From: Synanceia verrucosa
Taxonomy: Eukaryota > Chordata > Actinopteri > Perciformes > Synanceiidae
Assembly (NCBI GenBank): GCA_029721515.1
Contig: CM056567.1
Location: 3,888,007 to 3,952,006 of the forward strand
Length of the DNA stretch: 64,000 nucleotides
Reading direction: 5' to 3'
The number at the start of each line of letters is the position of its first letter. The first letter of the stretch is position 1. Made by a program: the position numbers and the translations under genes. This document shows positions 24,186 through 36,300 of this stretch, piece by piece. The notes under the pieces are model-generated. The model was not told the origin of the DNA and did no database searches. It saw nothing but the letters and a program-made list of their open reading frames with translations.

Positions 24186-26639
24186 TTTGTGTTTACCCTT
24201 GTCTCCACCTCTGCCTGCAGTGTGTAACCTGTCAGCAGTCTGAACAAATGTTACGGTTATTCTAATACTTTATCTACAAACAGACTCATGCACAAACACC
24301 TTAGCTTCCAGCCTAGCCATCATTCCCTCTGGCAGGTTGTGGCACATGGAGCGATTTCTGTCACTTTTTCATGTCCACCCAGTCATTCATTACCTGGAGA
24401 TCCCTCTGAAAGCCTTTCTCAGCCAGAGACACACATTAACACCCAACTTTGCCCTTACATAGGCAGACAAAGAAAATCTTGCAGATGTGTGTATTCGTGT
24501 GTGCTCTGACAAATGAGCCGAGCTCAGTTAAATGGCTTGTGATTAGGACACATTGGCGTCTAATTGCCTCTCATTACCATTTGAAAGTGAGTGGCGGCTG
24601 GAATCAAAGGCTGTGGTGGCAGTGGTAAAGTGCATGTATGTGTGTGGTGGGTGGGATGGCTGATTCACAGTAGCGTGACCACACAACAGAGCACCATGGT
24701 TTGGTTTGTCGCTATCACAGCCATCCATCAGAACTGAGGGAAAACCTGCTTACTTAGTCCTTACCTCATGGCCTTAATCCCCACTACACCCTCTGTTTGT
24801 CTTGTATGATCGAAGCCTGTCTTCATCCTCCATCCTGAAGACGTCCAGGCGTTAGCTGTCAACCCCCATCCTGAAAGACCTTGTGCTGCAGTAGGAACTT
24901 TTGTTCCATAACATCCCCGGAAATTCCTTCCTAAAATCCTGAAATGAGCGGTTTCCACCCGACTTAACCAACATCTGCATGGGGATTTGAATTCAGACAC
25001 TTCACCTGTCTAAACACCACATTTAACTTGTCCAGGCCCAGACACCTGGCTGCTATACCAAATTCTACCACTAGGCATCGCATTTGACTCCATCAAAACT
25101 CCACGTTGGTTGAGATTGCTGCTCACATCGGGGCTGACCCCTTTCACTTTAATCAGCAGCCTTAACTTAGCACACACACTAACGTTAACGCTAAAGTCAC
25201 ACACACACACAACCAGATCAACAGGCTTGCAATATACATGCATATACATAATATAGTTGTCTCATAACTTACGTCCTCTACCAAAGTTTTTTCTCCATCA
25301 GTCATCATCTCCATCACCTGTCGTCACGTTGTGATGTAGCTTATTACTAGCGCTGTTGAAATTATCACGTTAACGCTGATTAATCACATTAACTTGCACG
25401 ACGTTAACCCTACTGGGACAAACTGCCCAAAATGCATCGCCAGGTCATGAAGCAGAACTCCATTCAAAAAATCAAGGAAACTAACAACGCAGTCGTAACT
25501 AACGAGCAAACGTGCTGATAAAATTAGATTAACCATCTGTTTTGAATCTGTCCAAGCGTCGCCTGTAATTTGGCAAACGATCCACCAAAGAGCATCGTTA
25601 AAGGATTAATTTGTTGTACTGTTTTTTTTTTTTTGTTAATTAACAAATAGGCTTAACGTTCACCTGGTCAATGAAGAAACTGCACAACTGGACCATTTTT
25701 TCCAGCAATATTTTGGCAAAAGTCAAAGATTTTGAAAGTATTTATGGAGTACAGTGGATGTTTTAACTGTTTTGTGTCTGAGTCTTCCTTTAAACTGTAA
25801 GTTAACATTTAGACAGGAATTGTTGTCCAGAATAGTCAGCGTGTAAGTAATTCCCATATTCTTGGGTCCGGATGTTTTACTATCATATGCTGTAAGATAT
25901 TTGTGTAGTACAGTAGCATCCTGGGGTGACTGGTTCATTCACTGCTTAAGGGAAAGTGACTCAATACTATGGGAGTTGTTTGACCTATTTATTCACTTGG
26001 CAGTAATATTTGCAGTTGGAAATTCAATGTTAATTTATTCATGCAATTTGAAGGTTTGATTGTAAGAAAAAAATTACATCTAACACATGCTTAATCAACA
26101 AGTAATTATATCAAATAATCACATAAGCGTCATCGGGATAAAAAATATGTTGCAGCCTTACATCTTTTGCTGTTAATATTGTGTCCATGCACTTGGTCTC
26201 ATTTGGATGCCATGTTAAATTCATAATGTGAGTGAAAGCACAGGCTAGCAGTGGGGAAGCATAGCCTCCCTGAGTGCAACTCCGAGGTGTAAACAGAGTA
26301 AAAATAGCTGCTATCACAGGCTTCCCTACAGTCCCGTTATATAATGGTCCAAGCTGGGATGAATGACATCACGGGTAGTCCAGCAATCACTAACCCTATG
26401 TCCTTTACAACCAGCTGCCAATGTAAAACACCGTGTAGTAGCCCCACCGTATTCCATGCGCAACACTATTTAACAAACGTGCAAATTACATGCAAGTGCG
26501 TTTACGCAGACAGCTTATTTGTTCTCTGTCTCTTTTCGAGTCGACAAAACACTTCCGCGATGGTGAAACGTAGATTTAAAAAAAAAAAAAAATGCAACGC
26601 CTGCCTTTGACAGCCCTTGTCAGTACTAAAAGAGTTGAA
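24186..26639. other. Intergenic upstream of the CpG block
   Basis: Contains R1 copy 3. The rest, including 25640-26560, shows no supported exon. An A-rich stretch at 26577-26592 precedes the CpG-rich block. Confidence 0.45.
25345..25600 (-). repeat. Repeat family R1, copy 3
   Basis: The third copy, with GTTAACGCTGATTAATCACA at its left side and GCAGAACTCCATTCAAAAAA in the core. On the minus strand it retains the same open frame (ITGDAWTDSKQMVNLILSAR, then FLDFLNGVLLHDL), though without a start codon. It is followed by a poly-T tract at 25621-25634. Confidence 0.7.
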
Positions 26640-27300
26640 AAGAAGACACAAGCAGCGTTTTTTATCAGCCTGGGTTCGCGTTCAGCGCTGGGAAACAGTC
26701 TGCAAGTGTTTTGAGTCGAGGACGAGTGGCGCAGTTTGTCAAAGTGCAGCGGGCTGCCCGACGCCGGCTCGCCCGGCGGACGCGCTCCTCGCTCGGTCAG
26801 ACTCCCGCCGACCCTCCGCTCTCTTCCGGCGCACTTAAACACTACTTTGCGCTCGCGCCGCGAAATGACACGCGCATGCACCTGAGCCCCGCGTCGCCCC
26901 GCACTGTTCGGGGACTTAAAAAACGGGTGAGAGGTGAAAGTGAACATTTTCCCAGGAGTGAACCGGAGCGTCAGCGCCACCCTGCCCGGTTCTCCTCCCA
27001 GCCATTTTTTTCTCCCCACAGCTCCAAAAAAATCAGAAAAGTGGCAGCAAAGAGAGGCAGGAGGCGACGAGGAGTGGAGGAGCAGTTGTGCGGGACTTAC
27101 TGTGGGGTGTAGCGGGCTGCTCGGGCTGCTCGGGCTGCGGCTCTCCTTGTTGCCAGGGCTCCCCTGCTCTGCTCCGGCTCCGGCGCTGACGGTGGAAAGC
27201 GTCTCCCCTCCTGGTGCTGTTTGCAGCGCGCAGCTATGAGCTCTCTGCCCCCACCTCCAGAGGGAGAGAGGAGGGAGGGAGAAGTTCAAAAATGGAGCAG
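26640..27300 (-). promoter_or_regulatory. CpG-rich promoter with probable non-coding first exon
   Basis: This is the most GC- and CpG-rich block of the window, sharply distinct from AT-rich flanks (the 27.4-28.6 kb flank is extremely AT-rich). On the minus strand the segment 27240-27104 ends in a good splice donor (CCCCACA then GTAAGTCC), so it reads as the 5' UTR exon of a minus-strand gene. A weaker plus-strand donor (ACGG then GTGAGA, near 26929) would allow divergent transcription. A long minus-strand open frame crosses the block (26576-27337), but its translation is Ser/Arg/Pro-rich low-complexity sequence with no recognisable domain, and GC-rich DNA opens such frames by chance. The gene served is unknown; no coding exon downstream (1-26 kb, minus) could be assigned. 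Confidence 0.6.
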
Positions 27301-27419
27301 TTTGTGAGCTACTCATGCAAAAATATGAGCAGAGCAAACACAGACTGAATTACAAACCCACTGTCAGCAGCTAGGAGGGCGTGACAGAGCAGCAACCTGC
27401 ACGTGAGCCGTCTTTAGAT

Positions 27420-28570
27420 ATATGTTTTTAAAGTATTATATATTTTAATACTTTTCAGCATCATTAGATATCATGCATATGTTATATTGTTGCTATTCTA
27501 CTTGGCCCTCTTATAATAATAATAATAATAATAATAATAGTTTTATTCTTTTGAGCAATTTTAACCTAAATATCAAACATATAGAGCAAAAAAAAAAGGG
27601 TAGAAATTTATTTTTTCAAAATAACTCCATCAATGGCAAAATATTATGTGCAATATTACTTTTTAATGCTTTTTCAATATCATTAGATATCATGCACAAT
27701 TCTTTTTTACTAGAGATAGCTCACTTTTGTTGTTATGACAAGGCTCTGCTGGTAGTAGTATTGTTAATAGTAATAATAGTAATAGTGTAATTTAAAACTT
27801 ATTTGCCTTTAAGCTGCCTTTATTCTATTTTTATCTATTTTTTACACTTTGAATTATTACTAGGTGTTCATTGTGGATAGCAAATGTTTTTATTCATTGC
27901 ACAGGTTTTCTTACTGTTCACATTATAATAAACACTTTAAATCTTATTTGTCTGTCATGTTTTTATTCTTATATTGTTGTAAATTTTTGAGCAATTTTAT
28001 CCTAAATATCCAACATGATATAGAGCATCAAATGGTAGAAATGTATTTTCAGCATAACCCCATCTATAAGGACCGCAATGGCAGAATATTATGTGCAATA
28101 TTACTTTTTATAGTTTATCAATATTATTAGATATCATGTATAATATTTATCTATTTTAGTTTACTTGTTTTATTAGAGATAGCTCACTTTTGTTATTATA
28201 CTAGTCGTAATAATACTCGTACACTTCATATTTATTTGTCTGTTATGTTTTTTAGTCTTATATTGTTGTCATTTTTTGAGCAATTTCATCCTAAATACCC
28301 AACATGTCAGTAATTTATTTTCAGTATAACCCCACATAAGAATACAATGATAGATTATCAAGAGCAATATTACTTTTTAATATTTTTTTATATATATCAT
28401 GCACAACACTTTCCTCTCCTATTTTAGTTGACATATTTTACTAGATATATCTTACTTTTATTGTCCTGCAGTCTTGTCTACTAGGCTCTGGTGGTAATAT
28501 TACTTTTCACACACTTCATATTTATTTGTCTTTGTGGTTTTTTTATTTTTTTATGTCTTTTTATTTGTCT
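27420..28570. repeat. AT-rich tandem repeat, unit about 290 bp
   Basis: Blocks such as TTTGAGCAATTT.ATCCTAAAT recur at about 27550, 27990 and 28279. CTTCATATTTATTTGTCT-type blocks recur at about 27935, 28225 and 28515, giving a 290-bp period for the last two units. AATATTATGTGCAATATTAC and TTAGATATCATG are shared by the units. The earlier units are longer and more diverged. It borders the CpG-rich promoter block at 26.6-27.3 kb. Confidence 0.75.
27512..27539. repeat. (TAA)n microsatellite
   Basis: About nine TAA/ATA units within the AT-rich tandem repeat. Confidence 0.9.
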
Positions 28571-28867
28571 CACCTCACAACTTTTTATGCATTTTATTTG
28601 TTTCAGTGACGTCGCTTGACGAAATGAATACAGTGAGTCTTCAATAATGGTCTGAGTGTTTGTATGAATTTGACAACATAAGCCACCATTTGAAACACGG
28701 GTGGCTGCTGAGTTCTGCCTTATATTTATTGTATTTTTATCATATCTTATGCTCAGGATACATAACAAACTTCACATCTGATTCCTGCAGACAGAGCAGG
28801 AGGTCATGACGAGCTTTAACATAGAGAGATCCAGATCTCAGCTGAGGGAAATGACTGAGAGTCAGCT

Positions 28868-28900
<33 letters not shown>

Positions 28901-31707
28901 TCTCTAATAATAATACTGGAAAACATGTCAATGAAAGGTGTTTACTATATGATTAATTTATTGCTAATTCATTTTAAGCTGCTAAATTCAGCTCTCTTTG
29001 GCTCAGTCACAGATTTGACAAACTAAAACAGGGAGGTTTAACAGTTTAAAAAACATTAAAATCAACAGATAAAACCAGCATTAAAGGAGAATGCACACCC
29101 CCTCTATCTTCAGTGATTTTTTTTTCCCAATCATCTCGACCTTTGTGACCTCTCCCAGATTTCCAACATGGCAGCAACAGGCGGTTTCGCCTCTCAGGAG
29201 AGTGCAACCTGACTCGGACCATGAGCTGTCGGGCACACGAGGCTGCAGACTGACAGACGATCTGGGACGTATCCCACTCCCTGCCAGTCACTCAATAAGT
29301 GGCCCATTGTCCTGCACTCTATTGTGCCCTTGTCACATGTGTGGCGAACAAAGAGAGAGAGAGGTAGGCTGCCCACTGTGCCAGGAGGCTAGCATTACAT
29401 TCATGGCCTGGATGCATGGAGACAAAGCTGCAGCGTCTGCTGGTGAATAGACCTTGATATCTGAAAGTAGACAGCGATGAAGAACTTAGGCTTCTCAAGC
29501 ATTTATTATGCAGGCTGTATAGAGTACATACCGTTTGATGCTTAGCGTCCCTGTAGTGTCACTTTCACGCTGTAAACAGTATGAGTGGCTCACGAAGTGC
29601 TTCAGTCAGATCAGAATTCAAGAGGAAACTATGCTGACAACATGTTTCTGAATAAACTATCAAGACATCTTGATTTATGAGTTAATCACAGGGTTGCTCG
29701 GGATCTCGCTAGCTTACAGAAGTACACTTATTTGCAGAGACACAAGCATGTGTTTCCGGTCTAGTTCGTCTTTGCATGTACTCACAGGTATTATAACACA
29801 GTGTGTGGATGAATGTAAAGACTACAGGTACATATTCAGCAGATGAAAAGCTGAAGCCTTCATTCATAAGACATACAGAGAACAATGAGAATACATAGTT
29901 GTGTAGTGTACTGTAGAGCCGTGGCGTGCATGACGAATAATACAGAACTGCTCCCAATCTCCCTGCTTGGGTTTCTCCCCAGAGATGTGTCTGTGTTCTC
30001 TGCAGAAGGTGTGAACATTATACACTCAGGTACGATAAAGCATAAGGTGTGGCATGTATGGGAAGAGCCCCGAAAAATACACGCTGCATACCTGCACGGC
30101 TGTTTTCTGAGATTAAACGAGTCTTATAAAGGTTGATGTTTTGTTTTAACCCCTGGTTAGTAAAAAAAAAAAAAAACTCAGTTTTTAGGGAAAGGGTGAC
30201 AAAAATATGTTAGGAAATTTTATCAGTTTTTAACATTTTAACAAGGGATTTGACACCTCACCTGGGATATGATTAAATGACATAAAAAACGCACTAAGTT
30301 AGATAAATTATTCTGTATAACTGTGTTTTGTCCCTTTGTATGTGAAGTTTATTTTTATATAATGAATGAATGAACCTCAGTTCGACTGAGCTCTCTTTTG
30401 TACGCACAACAAAACCTGACATGACATGCACAGAAAAAACTCTGAGGGAGTTTTAACAATAGAAACAAGCACAAAGACAAGTATATACAACATTAATAAA
30501 TAACAATAATGCAAGATGTGCAACAAGAAGAAAAAAACCCCGAAGGTTACTGCACATTGTGTCTGGTTTATTGAGCAGCACAATGGCCTGTGGGAAAATA
30601 TGAGCATGAGGAAGATGCATAAACACATCAGCTCTTCAAACCATCTGGAAAATCCAGTGAAGACTCTCTCAGTGGAAGAGGAACAACCATCCTGTTTGCT
30701 TTGAGAGTAGCTGTCTCTTCACATTTCAAGGCTTCAGTGTCTGAGTACAGCTCCCCCTGATGCTCAAACACAGAAGTGTCAACAAGGTCCGAAGTCAAAT
30801 ACTAGACAGCATCATACACTAACAAACACTGTGCACCATGTTTTATACCATTGGTAATATCCACTGATCTACTTTAAACACGATCACATATTATATTCTA
30901 AATAAAGTGTTTTTAATCAGACATTTCCTTACATCCCGGGTAAATATGCATTATTAGTTGGGAAGTTTGACCTTCCAACATTTAAAAGACTTTCTGTACG
31001 TTCTGTGAATGCAGTGCAATCTAGTCTGCAGTTAGTTTTTGTCTTGTCATAAAAATCAGAACAACAAATAATATTGATGCATCTCAGCCGAATTCAGCAT
31101 CTGCAGCTTTTTAAATCTGTACTATGCAAACATCAAGCTCACTAATATACCACCATTTTCACACCACCCCTCTAACAACCAAATTACACAGGCTTAAAGT
31201 TGCCCTTGCAAGTGTAATCCTGCAGTGAATGCCTGCTATCGGCTAACCTGTTCTCACACACCTTCCTCCCTCCACGACGAGGGAGGATTAGGACGCAGAG
31301 ACAATTTCCTAATCTGTGTATTAACAGCAGCCAGTTCAGTCAGGCAGATTTTGGAAAGTAATCTGCGCTGTGTTTATGTGAACTTTGTAAAAAAAAAAGC
31401 ACTATAATTAGGATGGAGGACATGCACTTTAAAGTCCAGTCGAGCACAAATCTCAATGTTGCATTTTGATGAAACATAAAGAAGAATGTGGAGTGTGTCT
31501 GAGCTCCTTCTGTATGAAACAATAATCAGCATGTTATTATTAGACTGTTGTCTTTGCAGATGAGACTGTCATATTACAGGGACACAGTGTTTCCCCACTT
31601 ATTATAGCGACTCTGATCTGTTGTTTTACCCTTCCCACTCCCTGTTTAAACTCCACACTTTGGTGGAAATATTTAACTCTGCTTTTATTGCAATTCTCTC
31701 TTCACAA
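28571..31707. other. No gene seen
   Basis: Includes the CA repeat at 28873. Open frames at 29046-29450 overlap on opposite strands and match no family known to me. Confidence 0.45.
28873..28900. repeat. (CA)n microsatellite
   Basis: 14 CA units. Confidence 0.95.
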
Positions 31708-31974
31708 CAGGGGCGTCACTAGGTTTTAAGGACGAGGGGCTTGGCCCCCAGGTGAGGGTAATGTGGCTATATATATAAAATCGTATGCATAGACTTTCTG
31801 AAGGGCAGGAGCAAAAAAAGGGTGCATTTTTTCCTCCCAAGACGACACTTTATCTTCTATCAACTCTTTAATCTGACCATTTTATATTTGTCTGCACTTT
31901 TTTGTAAAAAATCAAATAAAGGAAATCAAACAACACCAAATTATTTAACTAAAACAGACCTAATGACGCCACTG
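31708..31974 (+). mobile_element. hAT-like element with minisatellite, copy B
   Basis: Starts CAGGGGCGTCACTAGG and ends CTAATGACGCCACTG. It is flanked by CTTCACAA (31700-31707) and CTGCACAA (31975-31982), which match at 7 of 8 positions. It is the short version (267 bp) of copies A and C, with about one minisatellite unit (around 31820-31850). Confidence 0.75.
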
Positions 31975-32579
31975 CTGCACAAGGTGTTGGCTTTTCTTCA
32001 GATGTGACATCAATGCACCCCCCACCACCACCAAAAAAAAAAAATAAAAACACCAGTCCCTCATGTATCATAGATGAGGAAGGCTCTTCAGCCATCTTTT
32101 CTGGTTTAATAAGGCCAGAAAATTCTGCTCCCACTAAGCAGTGACTTTAATTATTGACCAGGCGAGGGAGGCTCACCAGTGCACTTTTGTTAACACACAA
32201 ACAGTGGTGAGTGATATCAGAACAGGCCGTTACAGTACACACTCATCAGCAAGGAGGTCAGCAAGGAGTCAGCTGGATAATAGATGAGCTGGAAAGAGGC
32301 GACTGACAAATCTGTAGCACTCTCCTTACACCCGGTCTGTCTGCCTGGATGCCTGATTTTCACTTTTGTGTCTGCTGATGTGAAGGTGTTGAACAGAAAG
32401 AGAAACTCAGACGTTTCCTGCAACACAAGTGACAGCGACGGAGCAGCGAAGACGGAAAAGCGGAGCACAGCGTCCCTTTGATCCGTCTTTTCATTTGACC
32501 TGGAATGAGCTTTCTTTCGAACATGTAGCTTCGGTGAGGAGACGAACATTCAGGTGTTATTCCAGAAATACTTAATCGA

Positions 32580-33033
32580 TTAGTAACTCTTACAGTACCA
32601 TAGACGTATTTCGACGTCAAAATGATTTTTGGCAGTGCATCGCTGATCACGCTCTCACTTAGCCTGTGAATGTTGGGGCTTCTGGGAGATGTAGTCGTAG
32701 CATAAAGAGATGGTATACACCACTGAGATCAAAACAGGAAGTGGAGATGATCGAGATTAGAGAGTAAAACAAACAGAATCTGAACAAAAAGTGGTGATTT
32801 TGGTGAAAGTGTCCTCTACTCTACCTCTGATAAAACAAGAATGGAACAAGGTAAAAACAAACATTTTTTTTCATGATGAAATAGAGAGTCTCTTCTTTCA
32901 TTTGAGCTATTCAGTGTTTTCAGAGACATAGTACAAAATATTCTGTGGGTCTAGAAATATGACTCAAAATGGTCAAAAATGCTGGAACAAGACACTTCCT
33001 GTTTTATTAAACAGCTGTCACTCAGTGAGTTAA
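32580..33033 (+). mobile_element. piggyBac-like MITE copy 8
   Basis: Plus-oriented. The left TTAA is mutated (about 32580); the right end is TTAA at 33030-33033. The inner palindrome is altered (GACGTATTTCGACGTC). The core contains CTTCTGGGAGATGTAGT near 32679-32695. Confidence 0.8.
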
Positions 33034-33137
33034 TGAATTTTTTTGAAGGAGTATTAGTATGAAAATTTTCAACATCTTGTCAAGAGTTAGATGAGAAGAT
33101 TGATAGACTGAAGCTGCAGCCAGCAGCAGGATGCTTC

Positions 33138-33335
33138 TAGTTTAGCTTAGCTTAGCTTAGCATAAGGACTGGAAACAGCTAGCCTGGCTCTGTTTGACGG
33201 TGACAAAATTTGTCTACCAGCACCTGTAAAGCTCACTAATTATCTCATTTGTTTTGCAGTTGTACAGTTAAATGGGTTATCTGCCAGGCTATTTCTTAGC
33301 CGAGGGCTGAGTCTTTGGAAAAAAAAACACTGGTA
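33138..33335. repeat. Interspersed repeat with tandem TTAGC units
   Basis: A run of TTAGC units (33141-33160) leads into AAACAGCTAGCCTGGCTCTG and GGCTATTTCTTAGCCGAGGG, a familiar dispersed fish repeat. Short fragments of the same family occur near 34450-34475 and 48830-48880. Confidence 0.6.
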
Positions 33336-36300
33336 GCCATCTTCTCGTCTGACTCAGAAAGCAAATAAGAACTTTTTGGGGCTGCTGGATGGACAAAACT
33401 CCTAATTCTGCAACAGTCCAGAAAACACAGACAGGATTGAAAAAAAATCAATGTCTCAAAATGTTCAGTTTATAAAAAATCAATATAAAGAAATTCAACT
33501 GCAAAAAAAATTCAGTGTACCAGGGAGAAGCAATCGATCCCTGACTCTATCATCCAACGTCCAGTAAGTGTCCCACATTTGAATTTGAAGACACAAATAT
33601 TTTTTTTTTACACTGAATTTATTTTATCACTGAGAAAAAAATAAAAAAAAAATGTGTGCTTGAAATTCAATGGGTTTGAAATTCAAAGTCTGATGCTGAT
33701 GCTCAAAGAAATTCAAAATCAGACGGCACAGATGTACTTCCATACAGCAGCTTCTGTCTGTTTACTGCCTGTCAGCTACTGCATGAACAAATACTGCGAC
33801 AGGAAACACAGAGCGGTCTATTTAATGTTGATGTTCAAATTCAGAGAGATGGGATATTGTTTTTACAACAGACAAACACAAAACCTGACAAACAAATAAA
33901 ACTTGATTGAGAAAGAATGATTTTGGAAGCCTGTTTATTGAAAATGTTGTTAGAGGACAAGTGGAGCAGGAGGACAGCAGACTGGTGTAAATGCCCTCTC
34001 TTAGCACATATATTGATCACAATGCGTCGTAGTTATTGATCAGTGCTGCTTCAGTGGCTTCGCCTTCTGACCGCCATCATTAACACCTCCTGCTGCGTTC
34101 CACCACTGTGGCCTCCTGCCACCTTGTCCCCTTCTTAGGTTTCCTTCTTCACACCTTTTCCTTGACTGGTAGGTCTTCAGTCTTCAGTCTTGAGTTTATT
34201 TAAAGGACCAGTGCGTAGGATTTGGAGGGACAAACCAAATGCTGGTTACTTTAATGCCACTCGAGTTCTCTGACACTTGGACTCACTGCTAGATGCTAAT
34301 TAATCCTCCACACTGCTCCTTTTATGAGATAAAATTCACAATGAGAATAATAGACTATTCTCATTGTGTTGATTGATTGAAAACAGGAGACAATGCATAA
34401 AGTTATTTAATAATTTCATCTTAAACAATTTGGAATATAGTCTGGAAATTAGCTTAGCTTAGCTTGCTTTAGCATAAAACCAGAATCTGTAATTTATTAT
34501 TTACTCCACACATTATTCCTTGTTTGTTTATTCCACAGTAAAGAAGCAGTAAAAAATACAATGCACAATTTCACATGGATATAGCGTTTTTGCCTGTAAC
34601 TAAAGAAAAACATAGTGATTCATATATAAATAAAAAAAAATATTTGTCATAAATCAAAAATATAACTTGAGAAAAGTTAATTATATTGTTTGAAACAAAA
34701 TTAGAATGTTTTAATTACTCAATAGCCTACTTATTTTTTTATTTTTTAATCAAAAGTAAAAACTCAACTTAGATGTAATTATCTTTTACAAAATGAAAAA
34801 ATGGTTTGTGTTCACTTTGACAAAACTATTATTTTCACTGATATTAAATCAAATTTTAATGTTCAACCAAATCAGAAATATAATTTGATAAAAAAATTTA
34901 CAGTATTTTTTTTTAGTTGGTCCAAAGCATCATTTTTTTTCAGAGCAGACTGGACTATTTATTAGCAAGGCCGTCTCGTTCGGCATCATTCATATAATTT
35001 CTTTGGATTCCTCTACCTCTCCTTCATCACTTATTTCTAGCACAGTGCAGGTTTTTGAGTGCTTCTGCTGCTCTTCCACCTCCTCGGCTTTACGACTATA
35101 TCCAGTTCAACGCATTAAAGTGTAAGAGCCTTACAGAAGTCTCATTCAATAATACCACTCGACAATGTACTTGTTATGGCCGTGTTGTAAACTGTGAACT
35201 GCAAACTCGTGAAGAAAAAGCCGCACTGTGTGCTATTTAATCTCTTTCATTCTGCCACCACACTTACCAGACAGCTACTCTTCAGCTTCAGTAGTGAACA
35301 TCCTCAAGGCCACATCGTCTAGACGCTCAGAGGCCTTTTAAAAACTTGAATCAATAAAGTTGCTGTCTCATCAACACACTGCTTCCATAGATGGCTCACC
35401 ACAAGAGGCCTGATAACAGTGTGCTTGTACAAACTCACCATCAATCAATCTTTATCGTTGTGTCTCTCTGCATGTGGAGTGGTTGTCATAAGTGGAGAGG
35501 CAGGATGAAGTTTGCTCAGATGACGGTGAACCTTCATGTTTGCATGTGATCATATCTGCTTATGTGTGATCCGTGCATGGAGGAGTGCGGATTTATCTAA
35601 GACAGGAAATGTGGGAAAGCATCTCCTCTTACTTTTGCTGTGTTAATCATTTCCCATGGTAGTAGATGTATGTGTTTACTGGTTAATTTTAGGGCAAAAA
35701 GTGCTGGTATGGTGACATCTTTATGCCAGATTCAGCCGTCACTGTACTGTAAATTAAACCCTGTAGATATGAAGCCAAAGCTGCTCGAACACAACAATTA
35801 ACCAGACGTTTATCTGCAGAGAGAAACTTGGTAATTTCCTCTTAAACGATAATGGAGACACAAGGATGCAAAAAGTCCTTTTTTCACATTTAATCTCAGT
35901 TTTTGCATTTGAGTGGAAGTGAAGTTTGACGAGATGAGTTTTCACCCTCCACTGTGTGTCGTTAACATGAGGAGCATCGTGAGGTTCAAGCTCTGGATGA
36001 ATGAAATATAGATGATGTCCTCATGCTGGGATACTGACATAATTAATAAACACATGTTATATTTGTGGTTTCATATTGATACACATAAAGAATAAACTGC
36101 TTCAGACTATTAAAGTGGATTCAAATGACTGTCAACTATTTAGTCAGTGTTTTCTCTGTCTGCTCTTCTCTATTTATAGATCACTTTTTCATTTCTTACT
36201 TCTCAGGATTTTTAATTATGCATTCTCTTTTAAGTCCACAAGCTGGCCTGACCTGATCAATAGCTGGTTTCAGCATCCACGACTTTATTTGAGATAAAGC

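Noticed and set aside
26576..27337. 253-codon minus-strand open frame in the CpG-rich block
   Set aside because: Low-complexity Ser/Arg/Pro-rich translation with no domain. It crosses a good splice donor, and GC-rich DNA lacks stop codons by chance. Treated as promoter and non-coding exon.
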